From: Corallochytrium limacisporum
Lineage: Eukaryota > Opisthokonta
Assembly (NCBI GenBank): GCA_002811645.1
Contig: PDIP01000022.1
Location: 355,467-396,592, forward strand
Length of the DNA: 41,126 nucleotides
Direction of reading: 5' to 3'
Below, piece after piece: positions 30,390-39,982 of this stretch (its first letter is position 1; the number at the start of each line of letters is the position of its first letter). Under the pieces are notes generated by a model, which was not told the DNA's origin, searched no databases, and was given only the letters and a program-made list of their open reading frames with translations. The translations under genes and the position numbers were made by a program.

Positions 30390-30781
30390 GTTCCAAATCG
30401 GTTGTAGAGTGCCACCTGTGCAAATATATCCCTAGCAATGTGTTGTGAGGTATGGACGGAAGTTAGGAAATCTGTACACGTTGATGATGTTGGCCCCATG
30501 GGACCAAGTCTGGGCTTCTTTTCCTTTTACACGCCAAATTCAATGCAAACAGAGTGGTAACAAGGACGGCAGCCGAAGGTGTTTGGGAGTTTGCCCCGCC
30601 AGGCTCCGAGGTTTGGTTTTCGCTGTCACCTTGAGTAGGTGTTTTGGCTCTGCCGCCGCAGATATAAGAACTGGTTGTGACCTGGTTGTGTGCTCGCTGT
30701 CTCACCCCTTTGGCCACTGTCGTTTTCGATGTGGTCTTCAGGCGGCTGCACATGAAGACCATTCTCGGGTTCACCATTCTC

Positions 30782-30787
30782 AATAAA
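30782..30787 (+). terminator. Possible polyadenylation signal of the DUF547 gene
   Basis: AATAAA followed by a GT-rich stretch (AGTGTGCTGG), 393 bases past the stop codon. No nearer AATAAA is seen. Confidence 0.35.
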
Positions 30788-30963
30788 AGTGTGCTGGCAT
30801 GCATCAATTGTGCACTGGCTGCTGGATTTCACTCCAAGAAGATAATGGACGTGTTCATGTTGCAAAAGCACTCACACAGAGCTCCATCATTCAACTGTTT
30901 TGCTTGTCCGCCATCCTCAACGTCATATATGAAATTTATAGTAAGACGTGTGTCACTTGTGCA

Positions 30964-31143
30964 CTAATGGGGAAAGACGCCCAAGCAAGCAGAACTATTG
31001 CACTCGGACTTTGACGAAACAAAGGGGAAGTCACCACGTAGGCCAGTCACGCGGTGGTCAGTATAAATGCTTCCGCAAACCCCTTGAGCGTCGGTTAGCA
31101 TGATGCCCAAGGTGATCACAAACGTTAAACATATACTCTTCAT
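30964..31143 (-). CDS. Possible small secreted cysteine-containing peptide
   Basis: An ATG at 31143 opens 59 codons on the minus strand, ending at TAG (30964-30966). Residues 1-21 have the make-up of a cleavable signal peptide: Lys at 2, a hydrophobic core CLTFVITLGIML, then TDAQG. The mature part would be about 38 residues with Cys at 23, 48 and 53 and an odd number of cysteines. It is too short for usual length cut-offs. It might instead be the first exon of a longer secreted protein or a truncated remnant. No family is recognised. Confidence 0.35.
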   Translation of the reverse strand: MKSICLTFVITLGIMLTDAQGVCGSIYTDHRVTGLRGDFPFVSSKSECNSSACLGVFPH

Positions 31144-32988
31144 AATGATTTAAAAGTCTGGGACACATGGCATGATAGAATTTGTATAGCAACGAGGCCC
31201 CTTCCATTTTGTCAACGTACCACGTAGTTCTTAGGTAACCACAACGGAAGCGTACTCCAACTTGGAGCAGGGCCAAGCCTGCCGCAAAGGAAAGCTTAGG
31301 TAAACAGGGAACCCCCGCTCCCTATGTTTGGAAGGAGACTGCAGTACATGTTTTACAGTCTACCTTTCACAAGTGCACACCAGCACTTTCAGTCCAGGAG
31401 TTGCTGCTATGACTTTTTCAATTTAGAGCCGATCGAGCCAAGGAAATTGTGGAAGGGGGGGGGGTTGAGATTGAGATTTGTATAGTACCCTTACACGCAC
31501 TGCACACTTGTGCGTATGCTCACCGATCGATCGAAATCTACTCTCATTTCTGAGTAAATGTGATCTTTGTAGCCGACTCGCCAGAAAGTATCAGACTTCT
31601 AACTCTAACCTTTCTCAAAGTCTATGGCATTCTGGATCCTTCGCGACGATGGTGATTCCATCTGTTTTTTTTTTCGTCCTCTAACTGAAATCTATCGGTG
31701 AAAATAATACCCTCAGGAATCAAGAAAATACTAATGGGGTCACTTTAGTCGAATATTGTGACCGGATGTAAAGCTATTTTACAGACAGCGGTCGACAGAC
31801 ATGCTCCGACAATACTCCAGTTTTCTGTGGTTGAATCCATCCGAACATGCAATGTCCAGTACCATGGCGCAGGGTTTTCTTCGTGGAACTGACATGTTTC
31901 CGAGCCCAACATTTAGGGGCCCTTCTCTTTCTCTCTGTCTATTTCCATCCAACGATATATATCCTAACCCTAGTTTTTTTGTTTGTGTTTGTGTGTGTTC
32001 GAAGGTGGGGGGGGGGGGTGGAGGCGATCCTTCGATACCCAGTACTCCACTGCTGTGTGATTAAGACGTCTTGATCAAATCTTCAAAACATTTACCATAT
32101 CGGTCCGTACTTCCCATCTACGGAAATCAAAGCCACCGTTTCCGCTGAAAAACCCTAGACCGCACTTGACTGAAGATCTCTTTGGGCTTGTTCTGAATGA
32201 TTTCGTTAAAACCTGTTCCTCTCCAAGCGCAGTTCCCGTTCAGACTCCGGTTCCTTCAATAATACCACATTGTTTCACTATAGTCTACTCCCTTCGTGTG
32301 GTTCAGCAGGACACATTTCTCCCGCCCAAAGGACTTCATCAATTTGTCACATTTTTCTACACAGTTCAGTACACAGCGTTACGGAGTAGGACATTTGTTT
32401 TTCGTAGAAAGATCTAAATCCAAGGAATATAGCCGGAATGTCCTTCTTGGCGGTCCGCGAGGAGGAAAAGAAAATTTATGGATCTTGAATGGGTTCCGTG
32501 ATGGATCCCATGTCTGTGCGGTGGATCCGTTCTACGTGGCCTGGTTTCTGAACTCAAGGATTTCAATTTTCTGAGAGGCGTATCCAACACTACCACCTTA
32601 AGATCGAAACCCTGGTGTCGCCTCGACCCACCGCACTTAGGGAAAGAAGATGAAAGGGTGGTAAGGAAGGGGGAGAAATCCGGGAAGGGAGCACAACCAC
32701 AGTGGGTTACTACCACTGGTACCCGCTCTGAACCCAGACACCATTGAATTCATGTGGATATGTAAGGTTGAGGTCTTTAGAATTATTTGACACACTTCAG
32801 AAACGGCGTGAGATAACTTTCCACTCGCACTTCCTGCTCACACTTATGGAGTGCCCAGGACCAAAATTCGTCAAGATCTAAAGGTACTTAAGGACCCCTG
32901 ATCCTCTCGGAAATGAAGCGTGATGGCAAACTGACCCCAAGCATTCTTGTAGAGCAAGCAATCGCATTCTTCTAGAAAATCATTCAAC

Positions 32989-33552
32989 ATGTCCCCCGTT
33001 TCTGTCGAGCCTGGTACTGCCGCTATTCCAATGATCCCTCCTCCAGAAGGGCAATGGGGCAGCTACGTGAGGATCTGCAATTTCACCGATGCGCAAAAGT
33101 GGCTCATCACTGTCCCCGAAACTGCTTCCAACATGTTCGCTCCTCATACTTTCACGAAGGGCAACCAATTCGAACTGAATACAGGAGAATTTGCATGGCT
33201 GACACTCGACGCAAACGAAGCCCGTTGCACTGACCTTGACCTGCCGGTGACCATTACCTCAACTGATCCCCCCGCTGTTCATATGATCAAGTACTCCTGG
33301 GACGCAGATAAAAAGATTTGCGTCCCCAGCTTCGTACTCTCCGAAGAACAAGGCTATGAGCCTGAAACATATCAAACCGCTCTGACAGGGCTCATGGTAA
33401 ACGACGAAGCGGACAACACGGTCTCTATCATCCTATCCGTGTGTACCCCCCACGAGTGGGAAGAGAGAGCAAACCAAGACGTCGGTGCCAGCTGCCCGTA
33501 CACTAAGGCTGACAATATCAAGTGGTCCGCGGGCCCTGACTCCTCCGCTTAA
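32989..33552 (+). CDS. Orphan 187-residue protein
   Basis: An uninterrupted frame from an ATG in acceptable context (CAACATGTC). The composition is ordinary, alternating hydrophobic and polar residues as in a small beta-sandwich (YVRICNFTDAQKWLITVPE; FAWLTLDANEARCTDLDLPVTIT). Cys are at 30, 80, 111, 152 and 169. There is no signal peptide, membrane segment or low-complexity tract, apart from a Pro-rich start (residues 12-20). Codons often end in C (GTC, CCC, TTC, AAC), suggesting a real and perhaps well-expressed gene. I recognise no family. Neighbours are decayed sequence on one side and spacer on the other, which fits a lineage-specific gene. Confidence 0.68.
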   Translation: MSPVSVEPGTAAIPMIPPPEGQWGSYVRICNFTDAQKWLITVPETASNMFAPHTFTKGNQFELNTGEFAWLTLDANEARCTDLDLPVTITSTDPPAVHMIKYSWDADKKICVPSFVLSEEQGYEPETYQTALTGLMVNDEADNTVSIILSVCTPHEWEERANQDVGASCPYTKADNIKWSAGPDSSA

Positions 33553-33939
33553 GGTCAGATTGTAGGACTCACAAGGGAATTCTTACCTTTTGGTACTCCA
33601 GTCCAAATTCTTGGTACTTTAACTGTCCCGGTACTTGTCTTTTCGCACTCCCAGGTCCGTTCAGCAAGAGGAAAACTGAGCATGATTTTAAAGAATATAT
33701 TTCTACCGTATGAGCCTATCTGTTTAGGATTCAAAGCAAAATGAACAGACTAAGCAAGCATCCCCTGTAGCCAAAAGATGAATCGCAGATTCAATGCCTT
33801 GAGCGCATCCATCCAGAAGTCATCGCTGGGAGCGGTTTCTGAGAGAGAAAACCACTTCTATTCTATTCATGACGAAGCGAACTTAGCCGAATAACAGACG
33901 CCAAGCCGTTATGAGATGAGGTCGGTTGCGACCTTTCGT

Positions 33940-34940
33940 TCAATACACCTGCACCTTGACCTTCTCGGTGTCTAGAACCAGGCATTGGTTGTCTTTGAAT
34001 CGATTGGCCTCACAAATTCTACACTCAAGGTCCGCAACGTACCCAGAAGGCTAGTCCACCAAAATCTGGAAGGAGAAGTTGTAGTTTTGGCCAGTATCAA
34101 TCTTTGGTAGCGCACCGCCGCATCTGCTCCAACAATATTGCTACCGAGCATACACGAGTTCAAGAAGCGCCATTTACCGGTACCAGGCGTGCCAGTGTTA
34201 GCGGTTGTGATGCCAGGTGCCTGAAAGGAACTGCCAGGCATGCCTAGGTCATTGGACCAGAGAAATTTGACTGCCACCTACTCAAGACGAGCATTCCCCT
34301 GATTGCCATACTGCGTCACTACATGGAGAAGCTGGCCTTCGTTGGCTCGCAGAGGGTTACCATTATTAATTTGAATGTAACCTATGGGCGCGTCGCTTCA
34401 ATCGGGTCGTAAGCACCGGTGGTTTGGTGGTCAGATGGCTCCATAGCTCCATGTGTGATGTGTGATCGTACTTCTATTTTCTTCTCATCACTGTCGTTCC
34501 TGGACACATGCGTATGTTTTCATCCCTCGTCTATCCCGGCAGCCTCCAACTGTGGTCAGTTTCACAGACCCGAAAGAATACTCCAAAATTTCGCTCGAAT
34601 ATGTCACAATTGTTGAAATAACCCATGACCATGGGTGTTCCCTTAAACTGTACCTTGGTACGAAGACTGTGGACCATTTCCCGGTGCCCCTGCCTTTTCT
34701 TCTGCGAAATGACTTACGACCTTCGTGCCTATGAGCAGGATTTCCACAGAGGCAATTTGTTCCTTCGAATTCTTGACGTCGTGCACTTGAATATCGCGCA
34801 GCACCACTCTATTGATCGAATCGCGAAAATACAATGAAGATGGTCACCAACTCTAAACGGTAGAGCGGGACGCAAACCGGTTCTGTAAATTATTGAAATG
34901 CGTTCCTTGTAAGAATCAAGTGACGTTACCCTGGTTCCCA
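33940..34940 (-). pseudogene. Decayed protein-coding gene, several frameshifts and stops
   Basis: Protein-like sequence runs along the minus strand but switches frame. Open segments are 34534-34713 (with GTPMVMGYFNNCDIFE), 34385-34519 (with GAMEPSDHQTTGAYDP), 34281-34397 (with GYIQINNGNPLRANEGQLL), continued past a TAG at 34278-34280 into VAVKFLWSNDLGMPG down to about 34100, and 33943-34050 (ending EKVKVQVY, TGA at 33940-33942), which follows another TAG at 34051-34053. Sequence at 34640-34940 also looks coding. The segments abut in the right order, as expected of one gene of about 330 codons broken by indels. No family is recognised. Sequence errors cannot explain this many breaks unless local quality is very poor. 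Confidence 0.6.
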
Positions 34941-34982
34941 CCCAATTGGTTGGTGAAGCTTGCTGTTAGAAGATGCCGTTGG

Positions 34983-36590
34983 TTATCCATACCTCTTCGT
35001 CAATACCTTATCACACTGTTTCTTCCAGTGGTCCGCGAGTTCGAGTGATCCTCTGAAGAAATTATAGCGCCAAATATCCGCTCCGAAACGAGCTCTGTAC
35101 ACGGCGCACACCTCCTCCCGGGCATTGAGACGCCGATCATTCTTTTGCATCCCCATGCGATTCATTGTGTATCCTACATCTGTCTCCTTGCTAACCAAGA
35201 TGGATTCCGCGACAACTACCTTCATGTTGAAGACTGTCGCAATGAAAGAGGTTTCCACATCAACCCCCCAGGCATATGTTAGCAGAGGATCAAAGCGGCC
35301 GAAACGGAAGTACCAATCGCCTCGCCACATAGCAAAGATATTGTCAATCATCCAGGTAGTCCGGGGAGGATATTGTTCACGGTCCCTGGCCCGAACTCCA
35401 GCGTCAACATCGTGCTCTGTGATCAAATTGGTCCATTGAGTTGTGCTGAACTTGGTCAGTGCTGGATGCACACCTGCCACTGAAGGGTCGTTTTTGAGGA
35501 TCTTAGCCATCTCCGCAATTATGTCTCCCTGCCCTTCTTCCACTGTAGCAGACGTGATAGTCAGAACGATTCCGAGAAAAGCTTCCCGCCGCACTGATGC
35601 GATTGCCTCTGCGTAAGCGACTCCCATCATCCAGCCGTGATTTGTTTGCACGTTTTCCTTGAGTTTCACTGTAGCATCCTGGTATACATGCTCAGGCTCG
35701 CTGCCGTTGTCCACAATGATGATGTCCACCGGCCATTTGACTTTAGTTTTCAGGTACTCATGCATCTTTTTTGTCCGCTCTGGCATATTAAAAGTGGTCA
35801 GAATGATAGCAACCCGGTCACCAACCGGCAGGTTGTAGTATCCTTCGCGACGCTGTTCCGTGCCGGAGTGAACACGCCAGAAGTATCTCTCCACGTCGCT
35901 GACAGATGTGTAGGAGAATTTGGGCACGAGTAGTGGAGATGCATCGTTCCACAGGGGAATGCCAGGAGCCAGCAGGGGTTCCTTTACCATCTGCCGTGCA
36001 TTCGAATACAGCTCTCGCAGTGACATGAACTCCCTCTTGGCTATCCTTTGAACCATTGAGGCCCCCAGTATAATGGTACCGGAAGAGAATGGTGTACAGC
36101 ATTGCTTACCATACAGAATGTCAGTGGTCTTAGATGTCTTAGTCACGAGAGTCCTCAGAATCTTGGGCTCGATGAGAACATTAAGCTCCATTAAAATGTA
36201 CCATTCGATACACTCTGCCTCCTCATAAGCTTCTTGAAGTGCCTTCCGCACTTCATAGTCGCTGGGTGTGGTCACGAACTTTAGTTTAATCCCCTCTTTC
36301 CGCAACAGAAATCCATAAGTAGCTGTCATCAAACCAAAGTCCCTTGGGTTCACTCCTGACATAAACACTACGACTTTGAAATCCATACAGTTTTTCAAGT
36401 CTTCCGTTGGAGGATCGTACTCATATTCCAACGGGATCACCGGCAATGTCGAAGTTTGTGGCTGACCCACGACCATGGAAGTGTTCTTCGAGCATGCATG
36501 GTCTTGGACAAGATGATAGAGTGAAAGTAGTATAACGGCGAACAGTATGGCAGCTCCCAATCTAACTTTCCCTAAAAACCTCATATTCAT
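34983..36590 (-). CDS. Type II membrane glycosyltransferase, apparent GT31-like plus GT2-like tandem
   Basis: 535 residues. A short basic N-terminus and one membrane helix (about 9-28) give Golgi type II topology. Residues 70-230 resemble a Fringe/GT31 fold: ECIEWYILMELNVLIEPKILRTL stands where family members have a WYV.xDDD. pattern, but the acidic triad is replaced by MELN. Residues 258-450 are GT2-like: VAIILTTFNMPER, IIIVDNGSE and later DNIFAMWRGDWYFRFG with WGVDVE. The stretch expected to hold the metal-binding D-x-D reads LTITSATVEEG, so that acid is missing too. Such enzymes extend glycans on secreted proteins or wall polysaccharide. Whether this one is active is uncertain. Its 5' side carries a small inverted repeat and a minisatellite. 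Confidence 0.88.
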   Translation of the reverse strand: MNMRFLGKVRLGAAILFAVILLSLYHLVQDHACSKNTSMVVGQPQTSTLPVIPLEYEYDPPTEDLKNCMDFKVVVFMSGVNPRDFGLMTATYGFLLRKEGIKLKFVTTPSDYEVRKALQEAYEEAECIEWYILMELNVLIEPKILRTLVTKTSKTTDILYGKQCCTPFSSGTIILGASMVQRIAKREFMSLRELYSNARQMVKEPLLAPGIPLWNDASPLLVPKFSYTSVSDVERYFWRVHSGTEQRREGYYNLPVGDRVAIILTTFNMPERTKKMHEYLKTKVKWPVDIIIVDNGSEPEHVYQDATVKLKENVQTNHGWMMGVAYAEAIASVRREAFLGIVLTITSATVEEGQGDIIAEMAKILKNDPSVAGVHPALTKFSTTQWTNLITEHDVDAGVRARDREQYPPRTTWMIDNIFAMWRGDWYFRFGRFDPLLTYAWGVDVETSFIATVFNMKVVVAESILVSKETDVGYTMNRMGMQKNDRRLNAREEVCAVYRARFGADIWRYNFFRGSLELADHWKKQCDKVLTKRYG

Positions 36591-36591
36591 C

Positions 36592-36615
36592 TTGACGCTT
36601 TGAGCTGTGCGTCAA
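36592..36615. promoter_or_regulatory. Inverted repeat beside the glycosyltransferase start
   Basis: TTGACGC and GCGTCAA, seven matched bases each, are separated by ten bases and lie one base upstream of the minus-strand ATG at 36590. The RNA could form a short hairpin in the 5' leader. The halves could also be a protein site. Function is unknown and a chance match is possible. Confidence 0.3.
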
Positions 36616-36949
36616 AACACTAGGCTCCGCTGTGAACCACTCCCGAAGTCCCTCAAATAGAGGATCCGCCTCAAGTATCCTCAAGTATCATAACATCATT
36701 GTTCTTTGGTGAATGTTACGTTCTAAAAGCTACGTTCATTTACAAGGTCATTGTTCAATGCGTACTTGGCTGAATTTTGCCAGAAAACAAGGGGGATCCC
36801 ACATGGATCATTCACCGGGAGTAGACTGGGGACTTCCGCAACCGCTTTCCCAGTTCCCCCACTTTTCACGTCTGTGGTTGAAGCACGATATATTCTCAAT
36901 GTTCTCCTGTCTGCGCATACTGTCATCTGCTTCTGACGGACGTCGATAT

Positions 36950-37285
36950 ACAAGGAGAAACTGGCTTTTGAAGGAAGGAGAAACTGGCTTTTGAAGGAAG
37001 GAGAAACTGGCTTTTGAAGGAAGGAGAAACTGGCTCTGAAGGAAGGAGAAACTGGATTTGAAGGAAGGAGAAACTGGATTTGAAGGAAGGAGAAACTGGA
37101 TTTGAAGGAAGCAGAAACTGGCTTTGAAGGACGGAGAAACTGGATTTGAAGGACGGAGAAACTGGATTTGAAGGACGGAGAAACTGGATTTGAAGGACGG
37201 AGAAACTGGATTTGAAGGAAGGAGAAACTGGATTTGAAGGAAGGAGAAAATGGATTTTAAGGAAGGAGAAACTTTCTTTGAAAGA
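36950..37285. repeat. 22-bp minisatellite, about 15 copies
   Basis: Tandem units of the type AAGGAAGGAGAAACTGG plus ATTTG (22 bp). The first three are 23 bp (CTTTTG end). Copies 9-12 share a variant GGACGG, so variants are grouped as expected from local duplication. The plus strand is purine-rich. Because 22 is not a multiple of three and the minus strand lacks stops in all frames, long artificial reading frames arise there. Confidence 0.95.
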
Positions 37286-37731
37286 AAGATTTGTGAAGGG
37301 TGAGGGTGTAACCAATCAGAGCTCAGCGACCAGCACACAGTGCCAATAACACATTAACCCAGACCCGTCCTCTGGTGGGGAAAGAACGACGCGTGTCGTG
37401 AATTGTACCACACTCAGAGTGGAGAAAGTAACCGAGCTAACCACAGTGCAAGGAAAGTGTCATAGTTTTGAAATAGGCAATTCTTATGGAATGTAATGTA
37501 CTGCTAAAGTGTATCAGCGTAGCAAAACGGTGATCAAGACAAAGAAATGATTAAATCCCCATACACCATGTATGCCTTACCGATTGTGAGGATTCGGGTG
37601 CTCTCAACCTGCATGAAGCAACGATCAAACAATTATGCGCAGCGTATGCAAGGCATAGATAACCAAACAACACGTGAAGAACGGAATGTGCGTTCTCAAA
37701 TGCTATTACCTGCGCTTAGGTATCCTTTTAA

Positions 37732-38089
37732 ATCATTTTCAATCAGTTGCAACAAGGAGGGAAGGAGGAATTCGTGAAAGCCGAGTTCAGATTCGAACTC
37801 AGCGACCCCGAAGCCCTCTCTGACCCAAGTCTGAGGCAAATGCAACGTATATAAGACGATCTGCAGCTAAATCACCATTAAAATGGGACTATTTTGAAGA
37901 GGTAGAGTTTGATCATGACAATGTAGATGTTAAACTTGCTGCAATATTTGATTCGTTTGTTGTACTCGACTCGGGACAAGTTGGTCGGCAACCATGCCAG
38001 ATATTTCAACTCCCGGTTTAATACCGACTGAAAGATTGAACCGTACCAGACAGCGATTACGAGATCTTCCAGCCAAAACTGAGCCCTGA
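37732..38089 (+). pseudogene. Broken coding sequence, family unknown
   Basis: Three overlapping plus-strand segments in different frames read like protein: 37732-37851 (with EEFVKAEFRFELSDPEALSD), 37824-38018 (with KSPLKWDYFEEVEFDHD and FVVLDSGQVG) and 37994-38086 (MPDISTPGLIPTERL). Each ends in a stop near the place where the next takes over, as expected of a gene broken by small indels. I recognise no family. The phrase VVLDSG vaguely recalls an aspartic protease but is too short to use. Confidence 0.35.
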
Positions 38090-38290
38090 CCTAAACATTA
38101 ACAAGCGGAACATCAAGAAAACAGAAACAAAGTGCGCAGTGATTCGAATATTTCAATAAACCCATTGATTTCAGCGGTTAGTTAACATTTAAACTTGACT
38201 GTTGAATCCATTACATAATCAAATAAATCACGATCCAGTACATATTTTCGACGAGAATTCTGCTTGTTTACGGAGTATACATTCCACTCA

Positions 38291-39290
38291 GAGGATAGCA
38301 CCTACAATTACGTACACGTCATTGGTGGTGTACTCCAATTTCGACACCATGCGCTCAATGTAGTCCGTAGAATTAACAGTATCATCGTTGAGGAGCTGCA
38401 AAGAGTAAGGATTACTCAGTTCCTGAGTATCGCGGTTTCCGTATCGCTTGTGGTATAAATTTCACCAGTAGTCTCTTCAAATCCAGCCTCCTCTTCAACA
38501 CTGTATCCCGCAATGAGGCATCACAGGTCATCCTCTTGCTGATGCTTTGAGATGCAATGAAGTGTAAAGATACACTCTTTTCAGAATGGCAGACGGTTCA
38601 CTAGTGACAGACTTTGAGTTGGGCAGGCCGTTCTCATCGCACTGTGCGTTGCTGTTCGTCAGGGTATTGACGAGAATATACTGAGGCTCCAGGCTTGTAT
38701 GTCGAACCAACGGACCACCGTGTTTGTCTGCCTCTTTACCACTCTTTGCTGTAGGTATGGTAATTATAGTACTCACTGACACCAAATGTCTTTTATAAAG
38801 TTTTGGAGGATTGCAAGTGTGTCGGTTCTACCATACCCTAGAGCACATTTCAGGTGCCGGCGGAATGGCGGGAGTAGGATCAGAGTAGATTCTGAAGAAC
38901 ACTGAAGCAGCTCAATAATCTGATAGGTTGCTGTGTAACTTGTGGAGCCTTTGCATCAAACATTCTGACGTAGACTTGTGAACTGCATCGTTATGTGGAA
39001 GAGGCTAACGTTGAAGTGGCCAGACAATTGAAACGTAGACACAAACCCTTGGTCCTGTCGTCTTCTCCCATTCTTGCGCTGTCATTCGGTCTCTACGCGG
39101 TGGGCCAGGCAAGATACTTTTCTGCTGAAAAGCAGATTTCCCCTACCTCGGTCGATAAGTCCTTTGGCATCTGCTTTTTGGTGAGGCACCATGCGGTACT
39201 GAAACCAATGTACAGAATTCAAAACTGGAAGTATAGGACTGCTCGACCACACAGGAAGCAAGCAGCGGTAGAACACTTTTTAAGACTCAA
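38291..39290 (-). pseudogene. Decayed gene with a tyrosine/dual-specificity phosphatase-like signature
   Basis: One minus-strand frame is open over 38776-38955 and 38959-39081, interrupted only by TGA at 38956-38958 and 39082-39084. It contains KCALGYGRTDTLAI, a C-x5-R-T arrangement (Cys codon 38845-38847, Arg codon 38827-38829) set in hydrophobic sequence like the P-loop of CDC14-type and other Cys-based phosphatases. The usual preceding His is Lys. About 30 residues upstream, KGSTSYTATYQIIELL recalls the DG..P segment of CDC14 relatives. Further downstream in other frames lie 38528-38760 and 38291-38461 (57 codons). With stops inside the domain and frame changes it should be inactive. The assignment rests on one motif and is tentative. 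Confidence 0.38.
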
Positions 39291-39982
39291 AGTGTAGAGG
39301 CTGTGTCCACTGTACCCAACGTCTGGGAGGATTGCAAATACAGCGGTTCCAGTAGTAAATTCACAGTGACAACAGTATTTTTGCCAAGGAAGGGCAAATT
39401 TTTTAACACCTGCCTATAAGGCGTTGGTCGGGTCTGAGCAGAACAATGAGTTTCTCACGAGTGAATTCCATTGACGGACAAGACAAATTATGGAATCAAA
39501 ATGTATGGCTTTAGTCCCTTTTCTACTCGTTTAGCTTGCACGTCCATTAACAGAACTAGACTGAGATCAATTTTTCGGATATCTCCGAGCATTGAATTTG
39601 CACAATTCAGAATCATTCAAGAGCACGGCCCAGAATACCTTTCCCAGAGAAGGACTAATAGTGAGCCGTTCTTAATCGAGATACAGAGTCAGAAGTGACC
39701 CTGTGGCAATGATGGCTTCGGGGGGGGGACCGCTTATACTATACCTCATAGTGGCGCTCTTGGCTACGCCGAATACGAGGCAGCAGTCTTGATGTGACCT
39801 TCATCACCGTTGCTTGAAAATAAAAGCTATTGAAAGAAACAGAATCTTGATATTTTAGACGTGCTCTTACTTCACATGAAAATGTCCTGCTTGATCTCGG
39901 TTTGTGAAAGCGTATAGGTTAGAGACTGAAGAACAGCAAATGACTTTTCTGTTGGGACAAGTATTTGAATACCTGGAGAGTC

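Larger units (their letters stand above)
30390..32988. other. Spacer of 2.6 kb, mostly without recognisable genes
   Basis: The first 400 bases are probably the 3' UTR of the gene ending at 30389. A possible 59-residue secreted peptide lies on the minus strand. G runs occur at 31455-31464 and 32007-32018. Open frames of 60-110 codons at 31478-31684, 31801-32074 and 32166-32574 show no domain and are not called. Confidence 0.5.
37286..39982. other. Spacer with gene debris between repeat and SGNH gene
   Basis: About 2.7 kb. It contains two stretches of broken coding sequence (listed separately), a G run at 39720-39729 and AATAAA at 39819-39824. An open frame at 39471-39698 (plus) starts from TTG and shows no domain. 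No intact gene is recognised. Confidence 0.5.

Noticed and set aside
36808-37338. Minus-strand open frames of 130 and 176 codons rich in Phe, Leu, Pro and Ser
   Set aside because: They are translations of the 22-bp minisatellite, which lacks stops in every minus-strand frame; there is no non-repeat coding sequence.
37777-37830. tRNA-like TTCGAA element with a GAGTTC/GAACTC stem
   Set aside because: The loop is six bases and the rest of a cloverleaf, including an A box in the right place, could not be built. The sequence is better read as part of a broken coding stretch.
37930-38018. Retroviral-type aspartic protease (VVLDSG) suggesting an LTR element
   Set aside because: Only a five-residue resemblance, with no flap or second motif, no reverse transcriptase and no long terminal repeats seen.
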